A stretch of DNA of 64,000 nt, from contig NZ_JAVDYG010000001.1 in assembly GCF_031458325.1 (NCBI RefSeq), forward strand, positions 2,480,001 to 2,544,000, in the 5' to 3' direction. Positions 1 to 8,996 of this stretch are shown piece by piece (the stretch's first letter is position 1; each line of letters opens with the position of its first letter). The notes beneath the pieces are model-generated. The model made no database searches. It was not told the origin of the DNA and worked only from the letters and a program-made list of their open reading frames with translations. The position numbers and the translations under genes are program-made. This DNA comes from Nocardioides marmoribigeumensis. Its GTDB lineage: Bacteria > Actinomycetota > Actinomycetes > Propionibacteriales > Nocardioidaceae.

Positions 1-678
1 GAGGCGGGGTGCGCGCTCGTCGGCGGCGAGACCGCCGAGCACCCCGGGCTCCTCGGGCCCGACGAGTACGACGTCGCGGGCTCGACCACCGGCGTCGTCG
101 AGGCCACCCACCTCCTGGGTCCCGGCCGGGTCCGGCCGGGCGACCTGGTGGTGGCCATGCGCAGCAGCGGGCTCCACAGCAACGGCTACTCCCTGGTCCG
201 CCACGTGCTGCTGGAGCAGGCCGGCTGGGCGCTCGACCGCGACGTCCCCGAGCTCGGCCGCACGCTGGGCGAGGAGCTGCTCGAGCCGACGCGCATCTAC
301 GCCAAGGCGTGCCTGGCGCTCGCCCGCGGCACCCGCACCCACGCCATGTCGCACATCACCGGGGGCGGCCTGGCCGCCAACCTCGAGCGTGTCCTGCCGG
401 CCGAGGTGAGCGTCACCCTCGACCGCACCACCTGGACCCCCCAGCCCGTGTTCGGACTCGTCGCGGAGGTCGGCGGGGTGGCCCGCGAGGACCTCGAGCG
501 CACGCTCAACTGCGGTGTCGGCATGGTGGCGGTCGTGGACGCCGACGACGTCGACCGGGTGCTGGCCACGCTGGCCGAGCACGAGGTCGGGTCGTGGGTC
601 TGCGGCGAGGTCGCGCTGGCCGGCTCCGCCGACGACGGGGGCCGGGTCCGGCTGGTCGGCGCCCACCCCGCGGGCTAG
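1..678 (+). CDS. purM: Phosphoribosylformylglycinamidine cyclo-ligase, C-terminal part
   Basis: The frame is open from the first base, so the N-terminus lies outside the window; about 225 residues are visible. PurM makes aminoimidazole ribonucleotide from FGAM and ATP in cytosolic purine synthesis. The visible part opens with the PurM signature GGETAEHPG, continues with DVAGSTTGVVE and the glycine-rich stretch MRSSGLHSNGYSLVR, and later has HITGGGLAANLERVLP, all typical of the AIRS C-terminal half. It ends at a TAG. The next gene on the same strand is a DUF3073 protein, the order also known from Streptomyces. The call is secure; only the start is missing. Confidence 0.95.
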   Translation, partial: EAGCALVGGETAEHPGLLGPDEYDVAGSTTGVVEATHLLGPGRVRPGDLVVAMRSSGLHSNGYSLVRHVLLEQAGWALDRDVPELGRTLGEELLEPTRIYAKACLALARGTRTHAMSHITGGGLAANLERVLPAEVSVTLDRTTWTPQPVFGLVAEVGGVAREDLERTLNCGVGMVAVVDADDVDRVLATLAEHEVGSWVCGEVALAGSADDGGRVRLVGAHPAG

Positions 679-909
679 CCCACGGGCGACAGCCCGGGGC
701 CGGGGCCCGGTGAGGTGCAGGTCTCGTGCCGGAGTGCGGCTTTCTGGGCCGGTCGAGGTGCGGGATTCACCAGGAGCCAGGTAGCCTTGCCCGCACGAGA
801 CAAGTCGATGGTCAGACCGGACGCATGTATCTCGGCCACGTGTTCAGTTGTGACGAAGGACCGTGGCCGCTGCATGACTCCGGCCATATGTGCGAGGGGG
901 TCGGAGGCT

Positions 910-1113
910 ATGGGCCGCGGCCGTGCAAAGGCAAAGCAGACCAAGGTCGCCCGCGACCTGAAGTACCGCACTCACGAGGCGGACTTCGGAGCGCTGGCCA
1001 AGGAGCTGCACGGGTCTTCCGGTGACCCGTCGTCCCCCGGGGCGTCGGAGCCGGACGAGACTCCCGAGGACGACTACGACCAGTGGGCGGACTACGCCGA
1101 GCGGGATCGCTGA
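910..1113 (+). CDS. DUF3073 domain-containing protein
   Basis: A 67-residue hydrophilic protein. It begins MGRGRAKAKQTKVARDLKY, the conserved start of the actinobacterial DUF3073 family, and ends in an acidic tail with the conserved DDYDQWADYAERDR. The ATG at 910 is chosen because it starts this conserved block; purine-rich bases at 893-907 supply a ribosome site. It has no membrane segment or signal peptide. It sits 231 bases after purM, and the gap holds short inverted repeats (CGGGCT at 671-676 against AGCCCG at 691-696) but no convincing U-tract terminator. The molecular function of the family is unknown; the basic head and acidic tail would suit a nucleic-acid or ribosome-associated role, but that is a guess. 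Confidence 0.85.
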   Translation: MGRGRAKAKQTKVARDLKYRTHEADFGALAKELHGSSGDPSSPGASEPDETPEDDYDQWADYAERDR

Positions 1114-1119
1114 CCGCGC

Positions 1120-2238
1120 TCAGACGGTCCAGATCCTCCTGACGCGGGACACCTCCGCGATCCGATGCTCCGCAACGCGGTCGGCAGCGACCGCGGGCGG
1201 CACGCCGTCGCTCTCGGCGAGCTCGAAGATGCGCAGCGTGGTGTCGTAGATCCCGCTCGCGCGTCGCTGCGCACGGGGGAACGAGAACCCCTCGCGCTCG
1301 TCGGCGACCTGGATCAGCCCGCCGGCGTTGACCACGTAGTCGGGGGCGTAGAGCACGCCGTGGTCCTCCAGCCGCTTGGCGATGCCGGGGTGGGCGAGCT
1401 GGTTGTTGGCCGCCCCGCAGACCACCCGGGCCCGCAGCGCGTCGACGGTCGCGTCGTCCAGGGCGCCGCCCAGCGCGCACGGGGCGTAGACGTCGAGGTC
1501 GGAGGCCACCAGCGCCGCGGTGCCGTCAGGGCCGTCGGGGCCGTCGGGGCCACCGACCACGTCGACCTCCGGGTGCGCCGCGCGTACGACGGCCAGCGCC
1601 CGCTCGCTGACGTCGGTCACGACCACGTCGGCACCGTCCTCGAGCAGCAGGTCCACCAGGTGGCGGCCGACCTTGCCGACCCCGGCGACGCCGACGCGGC
1701 GACCGCGCAGGGTGGGGTCGCCCCAGGTGCGCAGGGCCGCGGCCCGCATGCCCTGGAAGACGCCGAACGCGGTGAGGACCGAGGAGTCGCCGGCCCCGCC
1801 GTGCTCCTCGGTGCGGCCGGTGACCACGCCGGGGCCGCACTCGCGGGCCACGACGTCCATGTCGGGGGAGAACGTGCCGACGTCGCAGGCGGTGACGTAG
1901 CGGCCGCCGAGGGTCTGCACGAAGCGGCCGTAGGCCCGCAGCAGCGCCTCGGACTTGTCGAGGGCCGGGTCGCCGATGATGACCGCCTTGCCGCCGCCGA
2001 GGTCGAGGCCCGCCGCGGCGGCCTTGTAGGTCATGCCGCGCGAGAGCTCGAGGACGTCGGCGAGCGCGGACTGCTCGTCGGCGTAGGGGTAGAAGCGGGT
2101 GCCGCCGAGCGCGGGGCCCAGGGCGGTGGAGTGGATCGCGATGATCGCGCGGAGCCCGGTGGGCTCGTCGTGGCAGAACACGACCTGCTCGTGCTGGTGC
2201 AGCTGGTCGAAGACGGACGTGGGGGCGGGTGTGCTCAT
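1120..2238 (-). CDS. Leu/Val/Phe-type amino acid dehydrogenase
   Basis: A 372-residue NAD-dependent dehydrogenase of the Glu/Leu/Phe/Val family, which reversibly deaminates branched-chain or aromatic amino acids to 2-oxo acids. The N-terminal dimerisation domain has [12 protein letters not shown] (42-52) and the catalytic lysines in [16 protein letters not shown] (K72 and K84, the usual spacing). The Rossmann domain follows with GVAGVGKVG near 180. The start ATG at 2238 is preferred over an ATG at 2244 because AGGAG lies 8 bases upstream of 2238 but only 2 bases from 2244. A short Gly-Pro-Asp repeat ([11 protein letters not shown]) near residue 246 is a lineage oddity in a surface loop. Streptomyces has its valine dehydrogenase at the equivalent site beside bldC, so a valine or leucine substrate is likely. 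Confidence 0.9.
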   Translation of the reverse strand: MSTPAPTSVFDQLHQHEQVVFCHDEPTGLRAIIAIHSTALGPALGGTRFYPYADEQSALADVLELSRGMTYKAAAAGLDLGGGKAVIIGDPALDKSEALLRAYGRFVQTLGGRYVTACDVGTFSPDMDVVARECGPGVVTGRTEEHGGAGDSSVLTAFGVFQGMRAAALRTWGDPTLRGRRVGVAGVGKVGRHLVDLLLEDGADVVVTDVSERALAVVRAAHPEVDVVGGPDGPDGPDGTAALVASDLDVYAPCALGGALDDATVDALRARVVCGAANNQLAHPGIAKRLEDHGVLYAPDYVVNAGGLIQVADEREGFSFPRAQRRASGIYDTTLRIFELAESDGVPPAVAADRVAEHRIAEVSRVRRIWTV

Positions 2239-2588
2239 GAGCATGTCTCCTGCGGGTGGTCTGCTCGCCGGGGTGTGGCGATGGCTGACGCGGGGCCGCG
2301 GGTGTGCGACCTTGGTCACATGCTATCGACGGGCGCGTGAGCGCGTGCGCAGGTGGCAGGGGTAGTCCGGCCGGAGGATGGGCCCGGGCCGTCCGGCACA
2401 CCCGGAGGGGCACTTGGGCCCGGTTGGGACGGGAAAAGGGCCCGACTTCCGTTTGGTCCTGATTCGTCGCCTGTACCCGTTGTCGCAACTGTCCTACTAT
2501 GGAACGCAGGCCACGGTGCCCCACGCACCAGGGCCCGGATCCTCGTGCGGGGATCTCACCAAGGGAGAGAAAGAAGAGGGGTGGCGTG
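2239..2588. promoter_or_regulatory. Divergent promoter region between the amino acid dehydrogenase and bldC
   Basis: A 350-base gap without a gene. The bldC side holds a TACTAT hexamer at 2495-2500 that could be a -10 element, but no good -35 lies 16-18 bases upstream. The transcribed leader would be about 80 bases and is purine-rich just before the start (about 2566-2580), which includes the bldC ribosome site. The dehydrogenase side has only the AGGAG ribosome site. No riboswitch-like or tRNA-like fold was recognised. Several GGGCCCG repeats near 2385-2445 may form local hairpins. Confidence 0.4.
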
Positions 2589-2807
2589 ATGACCGCTCGA
2601 CCGACTGAGTCGGAGGCTCTGCTGACGCCTGCAGAGGTTGCCGCCATGTTCCGGGTCGACCCGAAGACCGTGACGAGGTGGGCCAAGGCGGGCAAGCTCA
2701 GCTCGATCCGCACGCTGGGCGGCCACCGCCGCTACCGCGAGTCCGAGGTGCGCGAGCTGCTCGCCGGCATGATGCCGACGCAGCGTCGCGGCAACGACTT
2801 CGAGTGA
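2589..2807 (+). CDS. bldC: Developmental regulator BldC, MerR-like DNA-binding protein
   Basis: A 72-residue protein that is almost entirely one MerR-type winged helix-turn-helix: LLTPAEVAAMFRVDPKTVTRW followed by AGKLSSIRTLGGHRRYRESEV. This central block matches Streptomyces BldC closely. In Streptomyces BldC binds head-to-tail on direct repeats and delays the onset of development by repressing sporulation genes. The ATG at 2589 gives the usual length. The gene is monocistronic, with its own terminator directly downstream. In a non-sporulating relative its targets could differ, so only the DNA-binding role is certain. Confidence 0.93.
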   Translation: MTARPTESEALLTPAEVAAMFRVDPKTVTRWAKAGKLSSIRTLGGHRRYRESEVRELLAGMMPTQRRGNDFE

Positions 2808-2845
2808 GCGACCCGCTCCGCTGAGGAGCGACCGACAGCTGTTCC

Positions 2846-2878
2846 GGAGGGGACGGACCCACAGGGTCCGTCCCCTCC
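2846..2878 (+). terminator. Strong hairpin terminator after bldC
   Basis: A perfect 15-bp inverted repeat (2846-2860 and 2864-2878) with a 3-base ACA loop, 38 bases after the bldC stop. There is no long T-run, as is common in high-GC actinobacteria. It may also serve the minus-strand gene ending at 2910. Confidence 0.85.
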
Positions 2879-2909
2879 GTCGTCTGCGCCGTCGGCCCGG
2901 GCGGGGCCG

Positions 2910-5576
2910 TCAGCGCAGGCCGTCGACGTAGCGGCGCAGACGCTCGGCGTCCTTGAGGCGGTGCTCCCAGGTCGCCCCGACCACCAGCAGCAGCACGCCG
3001 CCCACGGCGAAGACCAGGAACGGTCCGACCAGCAGGGCGACCGGCGCCACCATCCGCAGCACCAGCACGGTGCCGACCGCCGCACCCCACACGAACGGCG
3101 CGGCCCAGCGACGGCTCGTGCCGAGCAGCACCAGGCCGAGGCAGACCAGGCCCAGGAGCAGCGCGCGCAGCGAGACCGGGTCGGCCAGCACCCACAGCAG
3201 CGAGGGCACGAGGGCCAGGCCCAGCCCGGAGCTCCAGGCCCGCATCGTGCCGGCGGCGGGGTGCTGCCGCAGGTGGAACCAGCCCACCACCAGGAGCACG
3301 AGCGCCGAGGGGACCGTGTAGGCCTCGGGCTGGTGCACCCCGATGTCGGACAGGCGCACCCAGCTGGCCGCGGTGAGCAGCACGAAGGCGGCCCAGCCGG
3401 CCACCCGTCGCCGCTCCTCCCGGGTCAGCGACACGATGGAGGCCACGACCCCGGCGACGGTGAGGTGGACCGAGGTCCACGGGGCCTGGAGGTCCAGCGG
3501 CGAGAAGACCATCACGCCGACCACCGCGGTGAGGGCCGCCGCGGCGATCGTGCCCACCTCGACCCCGACGACCGGGTCGGTCCAGGGATCGCGAACCGGA
3601 TGCTCGCCGCTCCCCTCGGTGTCGGCCAGCCCCCGCAGGACCACCCAGGCGCCGAGGGCGAGCAGGACCACCAGCGCGGCCCAGTCCCCACGGACCTCGA
3701 GCAGCGAGGTGCCCGCCCACAGCCCCAGGGCGCCCAGCGGCCCGAGCACGAGCCCGCCTCCCCACGCGGCCCAGCCGCCCAGGGCGGGGCTGCGGTGGTG
3801 GAGGGCGGCCAGGCCGCCCAGGACGAGGCAGGCCAGCAGGGTCAGCCACTCGTCGTACGCCGAGAGCGTGAGCGCCAGCGCACCGAGCGCGAAGGAGCTC
3901 CAGGCGGCGGCCGCCTGGGTCATCCGCGGGTGCCCGCGCAGGCCGTCGATGCCGACGCGCAGCGTGGTCAGCAGCATCACCGCGAGCAGGGCGACCACGG
4001 GGGTGCGCAGGACCAGCAGGCCGCCGTGGACCGCCACGATCGCCGAGGTCTCGGACACGCGGCGCACCTGCTCGGCCGAGGGTCGTGACCCGGTCGCGGC
4101 GCGGTGCACGGCGAAGCCGGTCACCACCAGCACCAGCAGCGCCGCGGGGAGCACCCAGGGGGCGGCCAGGCCTCCGACCGGCGGGTCCAGCCGTCCGGTC
4201 AGGGAGCCGTCCCAACCCTTCTCGACCGCGGCGGCGAAGGCCCTGAGGCCTGCGACGAGCAGCTCGAGGCTGTGGGCGACGAGCACCGGCACGGTGACCA
4301 GCAGCCCCGATCCGGCGGCCCGCACCCAGGGCAGCGGGCCGGTCGCGAGGACGACGGCGAGCACGAGCGTGGCCACCGCCATGACCAGGGCGAGCGTGGT
4401 GCCCGACTCGTCGAAGGCCGGCGCGGTCAGCAGCACGGTCAGCGGGGCGACGGCGACCGCGAGGGCGGTCACCCGCGCCGCGCGGAGGCCGGGCAGGAGG
4501 GCCGGCAGGGCGGCGTACACCGCGGCGGCCAGGAGCGGCAGCCCCGAGCCGCCCCAGACGCCGGCGAGGGTGAGGTCGTCGAACACGCGCTCCAGCGCGG
4601 TGCCGGCCAGCGCCAGCCAGGCCGCGACCGTGACCAGCGCGATGCCGGCGGTCTCGGCCTGCATCGGCAGGAGGCGTCGACGCCGCGGGGTCCTGCCGGG
4701 CTCGGGGAGCGGGAGGAAGGCGGAGTCGGAGGGGCCGCCGGGCACGAGCTGCCCGAGCAGGCGGGCCATGACCGCGAGGAGGGCGACGAGCGGGACGGCG
4801 ACCACCAGCCGGCCGGCGGTCGAGCCCCAGCCACTGTCGGCGATGCCGCCGGCCACGCACGCGGCCCCGAGGGCCGCCACGACCTCGCCGGAGACCAGGC
4901 GCCCGGCGCGGGTCCGGGTCAGCGCGAGCGCCGAGGTCGTGCCCGCGACGAGCAGCACCGTGCCCAGCACCAGGGACATCTGCGCGCCGTTGCCCGGGTG
5001 CAGCCAGCCGGCGTCACGGGCGGCGAAGACGTCACCGGCCACGAGCCCCAGGCTCACCAGCCCCAGCGCCTCGGTCGCGCCCCGAAGGTCACGACGGGCC
5101 AGCTCAGCGGTCACCGCGCTGGTGGCGAGGGTCAGCAGCACCAGCACCACCGCCCGACCGTCAGGACCCAGCGCGGCCCAGGTGACGGCGAAGAACAGGG
5201 AGATCGCGACCAGCAGGGTGAGGGCGCCGAGCCCGAGCAGCACCTGCGGCACGCTGGACGCCCGGACCGCGGGACGCGGGGCCGGTGCCGACGGGAACGG
5301 CGCCGGGCCACCGGGGGGTGCCGGCTGGGGCGGCAGGCCCGGACCACCGGCTCCCACCGGCACGCGGGTGCCGGGGGTCGGCGCGCCGGCGGGGACCGGC
5401 GCCGCGCTGCGGGATCGCATCTGCACCAGCACGCTGTCGGCGTCGGTGAGCAGGGTGAACAGCCGCTGACCCAGCTCGCCGCTCAGGTCGAGGCGGCACG
5501 CGGGGCACAGCAGGCTGCCGGGCGTCAGGGTGGCGCGGCAGTCGGGGCAGCGCGCGGGGTCGGCGAACCTGGTCAT
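2910..5576 (-). CDS. Large polytopic membrane protein with N-terminal zinc ribbon (SCO7613-type)
   Basis: An 888-residue protein. The first 40 residues hold a double CxxC zinc ribbon (CPDC near 9-12 and CPAC near 25-28). A short helical segment and a Pro/Ala/Gly-rich linker (about 60-105) follow, then a very hydrophobic region of many predicted membrane helices running to the C-terminus. This architecture matches actinobacterial proteins annotated as 'SCO7613 C-terminal domain-containing membrane protein', whose function is unknown. The ATG at 5576 directly precedes the zinc ribbon; longer reading frames upstream add unconserved Arg-rich sequence. It stands alone on the minus strand, divergent from the GH15 gene. 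A role in envelope sensing or transport is only a guess. Confidence 0.75.
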   Translation of the reverse strand: MTRFADPARCPDCRATLTPGSLLCPACRLDLSGELGQRLFTLLTDADSVLVQMRSRSAAPVPAGAPTPGTRVPVGAGGPGLPPQPAPPGGPAPFPSAPAPRPAVRASSVPQVLLGLGALTLLVAISLFFAVTWAALGPDGRAVVLVLLTLATSAVTAELARRDLRGATEALGLVSLGLVAGDVFAARDAGWLHPGNGAQMSLVLGTVLLVAGTTSALALTRTRAGRLVSGEVVAALGAACVAGGIADSGWGSTAGRLVVAVPLVALLAVMARLLGQLVPGGPSDSAFLPLPEPGRTPRRRRLLPMQAETAGIALVTVAAWLALAGTALERVFDDLTLAGVWGGSGLPLLAAAVYAALPALLPGLRAARVTALAVAVAPLTVLLTAPAFDESGTTLALVMAVATLVLAVVLATGPLPWVRAAGSGLLVTVPVLVAHSLELLVAGLRAFAAAVEKGWDGSLTGRLDPPVGGLAAPWVLPAALLVLVVTGFAVHRAATGSRPSAEQVRRVSETSAIVAVHGGLLVLRTPVVALLAVMLLTTLRVGIDGLRGHPRMTQAAAAWSSFALGALALTLSAYDEWLTLLACLVLGGLAALHHRSPALGGWAAWGGGLVLGPLGALGLWAGTSLLEVRGDWAALVVLLALGAWVVLRGLADTEGSGEHPVRDPWTDPVVGVEVGTIAAAALTAVVGVMVFSPLDLQAPWTSVHLTVAGVVASIVSLTREERRRVAGWAAFVLLTAASWVRLSDIGVHQPEAYTVPSALVLLVVGWFHLRQHPAAGTMRAWSSGLGLALVPSLLWVLADPVSLRALLLGLVCLGLVLLGTSRRWAAPFVWGAAVGTVLVLRMVAPVALLVGPFLVFAVGGVLLLVVGATWEHRLKDAERLRRYVDGLR

Positions 5577-5715
5577 GGCTCCATCAAGCCACACCCGCGC
5601 GTGCGCCTGCGTGCGCCACCCCACTCACCTGGTGTGAGTGTGCGTACTCATCCGCGCACCTCCGCTCACCCGGCGATCGCGCCCCGGGTGACCGTCCCTC
5701 GGCTAGCGTCGCAGC

Positions 5716-7524
5716 ATGGCACTGCCGATCGAGGACTACGCGATCATCGGCGACCGGCACACCGGCGCGCTGGTCGGCCTCGACGGGTCGGTCGACTGGC
5801 TCTGCCTGCCTCGCTTCGACTCCGCCGCCTGCTTCGCGGCGCTCCTCGGCGAGCCCGAGCACGGTCGCTGGCTGATCGGGCCGGCCGATCCGGACGAGGT
5901 CGAGACCACGCGGGCCTACGAGGGCGCCACCACCCACCTGGTCACCACGTTCAGCGGACCCACCGGCACCGTGACCGTGCACGACTCGATGCCGCGCGGT
6001 GACCGCCGCGCCGACCTGGTGCGCACCGTCACCGGGGTGTCCGGGTCGCTGCGGCTGCGGCACGAGTGGGTCGTGCGGTTCGCCTACGGCGCGGTCCGGC
6101 CCTGGGTGCGGCGCGCCCACCGGGCCGACGGCGAGGAGGTGATCGTCGCGGTCGCGGGTCCCGACCAGCTCGTGCTGAGCGGGCCCCGGCTGCCCACCGC
6201 GACCGACCACCGGCACGCCGACGAGCTCGAGGTGCACGAGGGCGACGTGCTCACCTTCGCCCTCACGTGGGCGCCCTCGTGGCACCCGGTGCCGGACGTG
6301 CTCGACTCCTTGGCCGTCGTACGCCGGGACGGGGAGGAGCAGGAGCGCTGGGCCGAGCCCTGCGCCCACGACCTGCCGCACCGCGACCTCGTGGTGCGCA
6401 GCCTGGCCACACTCCGGGCGCTCACCCACGTCGAGACCGGCGGGATCGTGGCGGCGCTGACGACCTCGCTGCCGGAGGACTTCGGAGGGGAGCGCAACTG
6501 GGACTACCGCTTCTGCTGGCTGCGCGACGCCAGCCTGACCCTCACCGCGCTGCTCGACGCGGGCTACACCGAGGAGGCTGAGGCCTGGCGCCGGTGGCTC
6601 GTCCGCGCGGTCGCCGCCGAGCCCGCCGACCTGCAGATCATGTACGGCGTCGACGGCTCCCGCGAGCTGCCCGAGCGCGAGCTGGACCACCTGCCGGGCT
6701 ACGCGGGGTCGCGGCCCGTGCGCATCGGCAACGGCGCCGCCGCGCAGCTGCAGACCGACGTCTTCGGCTCGATGATGATCGCCTTCGACACCGCCCGCCG
6801 GGCCGGTCTCGAGGAGGACCTCAACTCCTGGCGGATCCAGTGCGCGATGCTCGACCACCTCGCCGGGGCCTGGCGCGAGCCCGACCACGGGATGTGGGAG
6901 GTGCGGGGTCCGCGGCAGCGGTTCACCCACTCCCAGGTGATGGCGTGGGTGGCGTTCGACCGCGGGGTGAGGGCGGTCGAGGAGCTGGGGCTCGAGGGGC
7001 GCGTGGATCGGTGGCGGGAGGCGCGCGACGCGGTCCGGGCGGCGGTGCTCGCCGACTGCGTGGACCCCGAGCGGGGCTGCTTCGTCCAGCACCCGGGCAC
7101 CACCGAGGTGGACGCCGCCCTGCTGCAGGTCCCGATGGTCGGCTTCCTGCCCGGGGACGACCCGCGGGTCCTGGCCACGATCCGCGCGGTGGAGGAGGAC
7201 CTGCTCCGCGACGGGCTGCTCCTGCGCTACCGCACCGGCAGCGGCGTCGACGGCCTGGCCGGGGACGAGCACCCGTTCCTGGCGTGCTCGTTCTGGTTGG
7301 TGGACGCCTACGTCCTGGCGGGGCGCACCGACGAGGCCGCCGAGCTCCTCGACCGTCTGGTCGGCCTGGTCAACGACGTCGGCCTGCTCAGCGAGGAGTA
7401 CGACGTGGCGGGGGCCCGCATGGTCGGCAACTTCCCGCAGGCCTTCAGCCACCTGGCGCTGGTCCGGTCGGCGATCTCGCTGCGCCGCGAGCGGGCGTCC
7501 GACCCGAATTCAGCCCAGCGCTGA
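5716..7524 (+). CDS. Glycoside hydrolase family 15 protein (glucoamylase/trehalase-like)
   Basis: A 602-residue cytosolic enzyme; no signal peptide is visible. The N-terminus PIEDYAIIGDRHTGALVG and LDGSVDWLCLPRFDS are typical of the bacterial GH15 group that includes mycobacterial trehalase. The conserved NWDYRFCWLRDA lies near 261-272 within the (alpha/alpha)6 barrel. Candidate catalytic glutamates are in GMWEVRG, after the middle of the barrel, and in LLSEEYD near the C-terminus, inferred from family knowledge. The likely reaction is inverting hydrolysis of alpha-glucosidic bonds in trehalose or maltodextrins. It is preceded by a minus-strand gene and followed after 30 bases by the SatD gene, whose operator lies in that gap, so the two are probably separate transcription units. 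Confidence 0.88.
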   Translation: MALPIEDYAIIGDRHTGALVGLDGSVDWLCLPRFDSAACFAALLGEPEHGRWLIGPADPDEVETTRAYEGATTHLVTTFSGPTGTVTVHDSMPRGDRRADLVRTVTGVSGSLRLRHEWVVRFAYGAVRPWVRRAHRADGEEVIVAVAGPDQLVLSGPRLPTATDHRHADELEVHEGDVLTFALTWAPSWHPVPDVLDSLAVVRRDGEEQERWAEPCAHDLPHRDLVVRSLATLRALTHVETGGIVAALTTSLPEDFGGERNWDYRFCWLRDASLTLTALLDAGYTEEAEAWRRWLVRAVAAEPADLQIMYGVDGSRELPERELDHLPGYAGSRPVRIGNGAAAQLQTDVFGSMMIAFDTARRAGLEEDLNSWRIQCAMLDHLAGAWREPDHGMWEVRGPRQRFTHSQVMAWVAFDRGVRAVEELGLEGRVDRWREARDAVRAAVLADCVDPERGCFVQHPGTTEVDAALLQVPMVGFLPGDDPRVLATIRAVEEDLLRDGLLLRYRTGSGVDGLAGDEHPFLACSFWLVDAYVLAGRTDEAAELLDRLVGLVNDVGLLSEEYDVAGARMVGNFPQAFSHLALVRSAISLRRERASDPNSAQR

Positions 7525-7554
7525 ACTTCGTAGAAGTTCAGCTATGATCTGAAC
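7520..7554 (+). promoter_or_regulatory. Palindromic operator and promoter of the SatD gene
   Basis: A perfect 10-bp inverted repeat, GCTGAACTTC (7520-7529) and GAAGTTCAGC (7533-7542), separated by GTA. A TATGAT -10-like hexamer follows at 7543-7548. A third half-site, CTGAAC (7549-7554), runs right up to the ATG at 7555. The arrangement would let a bound dimer block the promoter. With so little leader, the transcript is probably leaderless or nearly so. Confidence 0.65.
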
Positions 7555-8148
7555 ATGTATGCGGTCATCGGTGACCTGGTCGGCTCCCGGCAGGCCGGCG
7601 ACCGTGCTGCGATCCATCGGGCGCTGGTCGCCGCGCTCGCGGCCACCAACCGCCTCGTCCCCGCCGAGCAGGAGCTCGAGCCGACGGTCGGCGACGAGTT
7701 CCAGGGCGCCTACGCCCGGCTCGTCGACGCCGCGCACGCCGCGCTGCTGGTGCGGCTGCACCTGCTGCCCCAGGTCGACGCGCGCGCCGGCATCGGTCAG
7801 GGCGACGCGCGGACCCTGGACGCCGCCCGCACCCCGCGGATCCAGGACGGCCCGGCCTGGTGGGCCGCGCGCGAGGCCCTGGTGCACCTGGGCAGGCCCC
7901 GTCACTCCGCGCTGCGGACGTGGTACGCCGGCGAGGGCGCCGACGCGGAGAACGCCTATCTCACGTGCCGCGACGGCCTGGTCGAGCGGCTCAACGAGCG
8001 CAGCCACCGCATGCTCGCCCTCGCCCTCGCCGGCCGCACGCAGCGGGAGGTCGCCGAGGCGGAGGGCGTCTCCGCCTCGGCGGTGTCCCAGGCCTTCGCG
8101 CGCGGCATCGGGGCCGTCCGGGACGCCGAGCGGCTGCGGCGCGGTTGA
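7555..8148 (+). CDS. SatD family protein with C-terminal helix-turn-helix
   Basis: A 197-residue protein starting MYAVIGDLVGSR, the hallmark of the SatD family, with the conserved VGDEFQGAY near 44-52. The last 45 residues form a helix-turn-helix (RTQREVAEAEGVSASAVSQ), so the protein can probably bind DNA. In other bacteria satD genes sit next to a small integral membrane protein gene, and the same is seen here at 8224. The function of the family is not established; it was named from a streptococcal secretion and acid tolerance locus. The palindrome overlapping its own promoter suggests autoregulation (inference). Confidence 0.8.
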   Translation: MYAVIGDLVGSRQAGDRAAIHRALVAALAATNRLVPAEQELEPTVGDEFQGAYARLVDAAHAALLVRLHLLPQVDARAGIGQGDARTLDAARTPRIQDGPAWWAAREALVHLGRPRHSALRTWYAGEGADAENAYLTCRDGLVERLNERSHRMLALALAGRTQREVAEAEGVSASAVSQAFARGIGAVRDAERLRRG

Positions 8149-8223
8149 CCCGCGGCGGGCGGCCCGGGCGGGTCGCCGTCGCGCCTGACGCCCGACGTCG
8201 GTGGTGGCTGCTAGACCGGACGC

Positions 8224-8940
8224 ATGACGGAGGTCGGGGTGTGGTTGCTCGTGGTGGGTCTGGTCGACCTCGTCCGCGCGGCGCGCGACGTCACCCGCTC
8301 CGGCCGACGCCTGCTGATGGCGGTGCTGGGCGTGCTGCTCCTGGCCGGGGCGGTCCTCGCCTACGCCCCCTCCGTCCGGGTGGGACTGCTCGACCTGGCC
8401 GTGTGGAGCGCCGCGTTCCTCAGCTGGCTCCTCGGCTCGGCGGTCGCGCTGTCCACACGCTCCGCCCGGGCCCGCGTGGTGGCGTTCGCCGGGTGGGCGG
8501 TCGGGCTCGCCTGGTCGCTCCTCGCCGGAGGCCGCCTGGCCGCCGCGCTCCCGGCGCAGGTGGAGGGCCCTCTCTCCTCGGTCTCGCCCGACCGGCTGGT
8601 GCTGGTGCTCGGGGTGCTGGTGGCCCAGCTCTCGACGGTCAACCTGCTCGTGCGGCTCGTCCTCGACGCCGTCGGGGTCCCGGCCGCGACCAACGAGAAG
8701 TCGCTCAAGGGTGGCCGGCTGCTCGGGCCGATGGAGCGGCTGCTCATCGTCGGCCTCGGCCTCGCCGGCCACGTCACGGCCGCCTCGATCGTGGTGGCGG
8801 CCAAGGGCCTGCTGCGCTTCCCCGAGCTGCAGCGCGGCGCGGCGACCAGCGGCCCGAGCGACGTGACCGAGTACTTCCTCATCGGCTCGTTCGCCAGCTG
8901 GCTGCTCGCGCTGGGAGGCGTGGCGCTGTGCGCCTGGTGA
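8224..8940 (+). CDS. SatD-linked integral membrane protein (DUF3307-like)
   Basis: A 238-residue protein with six or seven hydrophobic segments. The C-terminal part, with a conserved-looking PMERLLIVGLGLAGH, AAKGLLRFPEL and TEYFLIGSFASWLLA, resembles the membrane proteins found beside satD in Firmicutes and Actinobacteria, which often carry a DUF3307 domain; that assignment is from memory of the motif. It starts 75 bases after satD with no terminator between, so the two are probably co-transcribed. No catalytic residues were recognised. A sensor-plus-regulator pair is one reading of the operon. Confidence 0.6.
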   Translation: MTEVGVWLLVVGLVDLVRAARDVTRSGRRLLMAVLGVLLLAGAVLAYAPSVRVGLLDLAVWSAAFLSWLLGSAVALSTRSARARVVAFAGWAVGLAWSLLAGGRLAAALPAQVEGPLSSVSPDRLVLVLGVLVAQLSTVNLLVRLVLDAVGVPAATNEKSLKGGRLLGPMERLLIVGLGLAGHVTAASIVVAAKGLLRFPELQRGAATSGPSDVTEYFLIGSFASWLLALGGVALCAW

Positions 8941-8947
8941 CCCGCGT

Positions 8948-8985
8948 CGAGTGAAGCCGAGCGCTTCACTCGGCCCGAGTGAAGC
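8948..8985. repeat. Triple CGAGTGAAGC repeat forming alternative hairpins
   Basis: Three copies of a 10-mer follow the SatD operon. CGAGTGAAGC (8948-8957) pairs perfectly with its complement at 8963-8972 across a 5-base loop, and a direct copy recurs at 8976-8985. The middle arm can therefore pair with either flank. A second hairpin terminator lies just beyond. Confidence 0.7.
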
Positions 8986-8996
8986 CCTGGCATGGA

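Noticed and set aside
1165-2340. A 391-codon open frame on the plus strand
   Set aside because: It mirrors the amino acid dehydrogenase on the other strand and shows low-complexity Gly/Ala/Asp/Val only.
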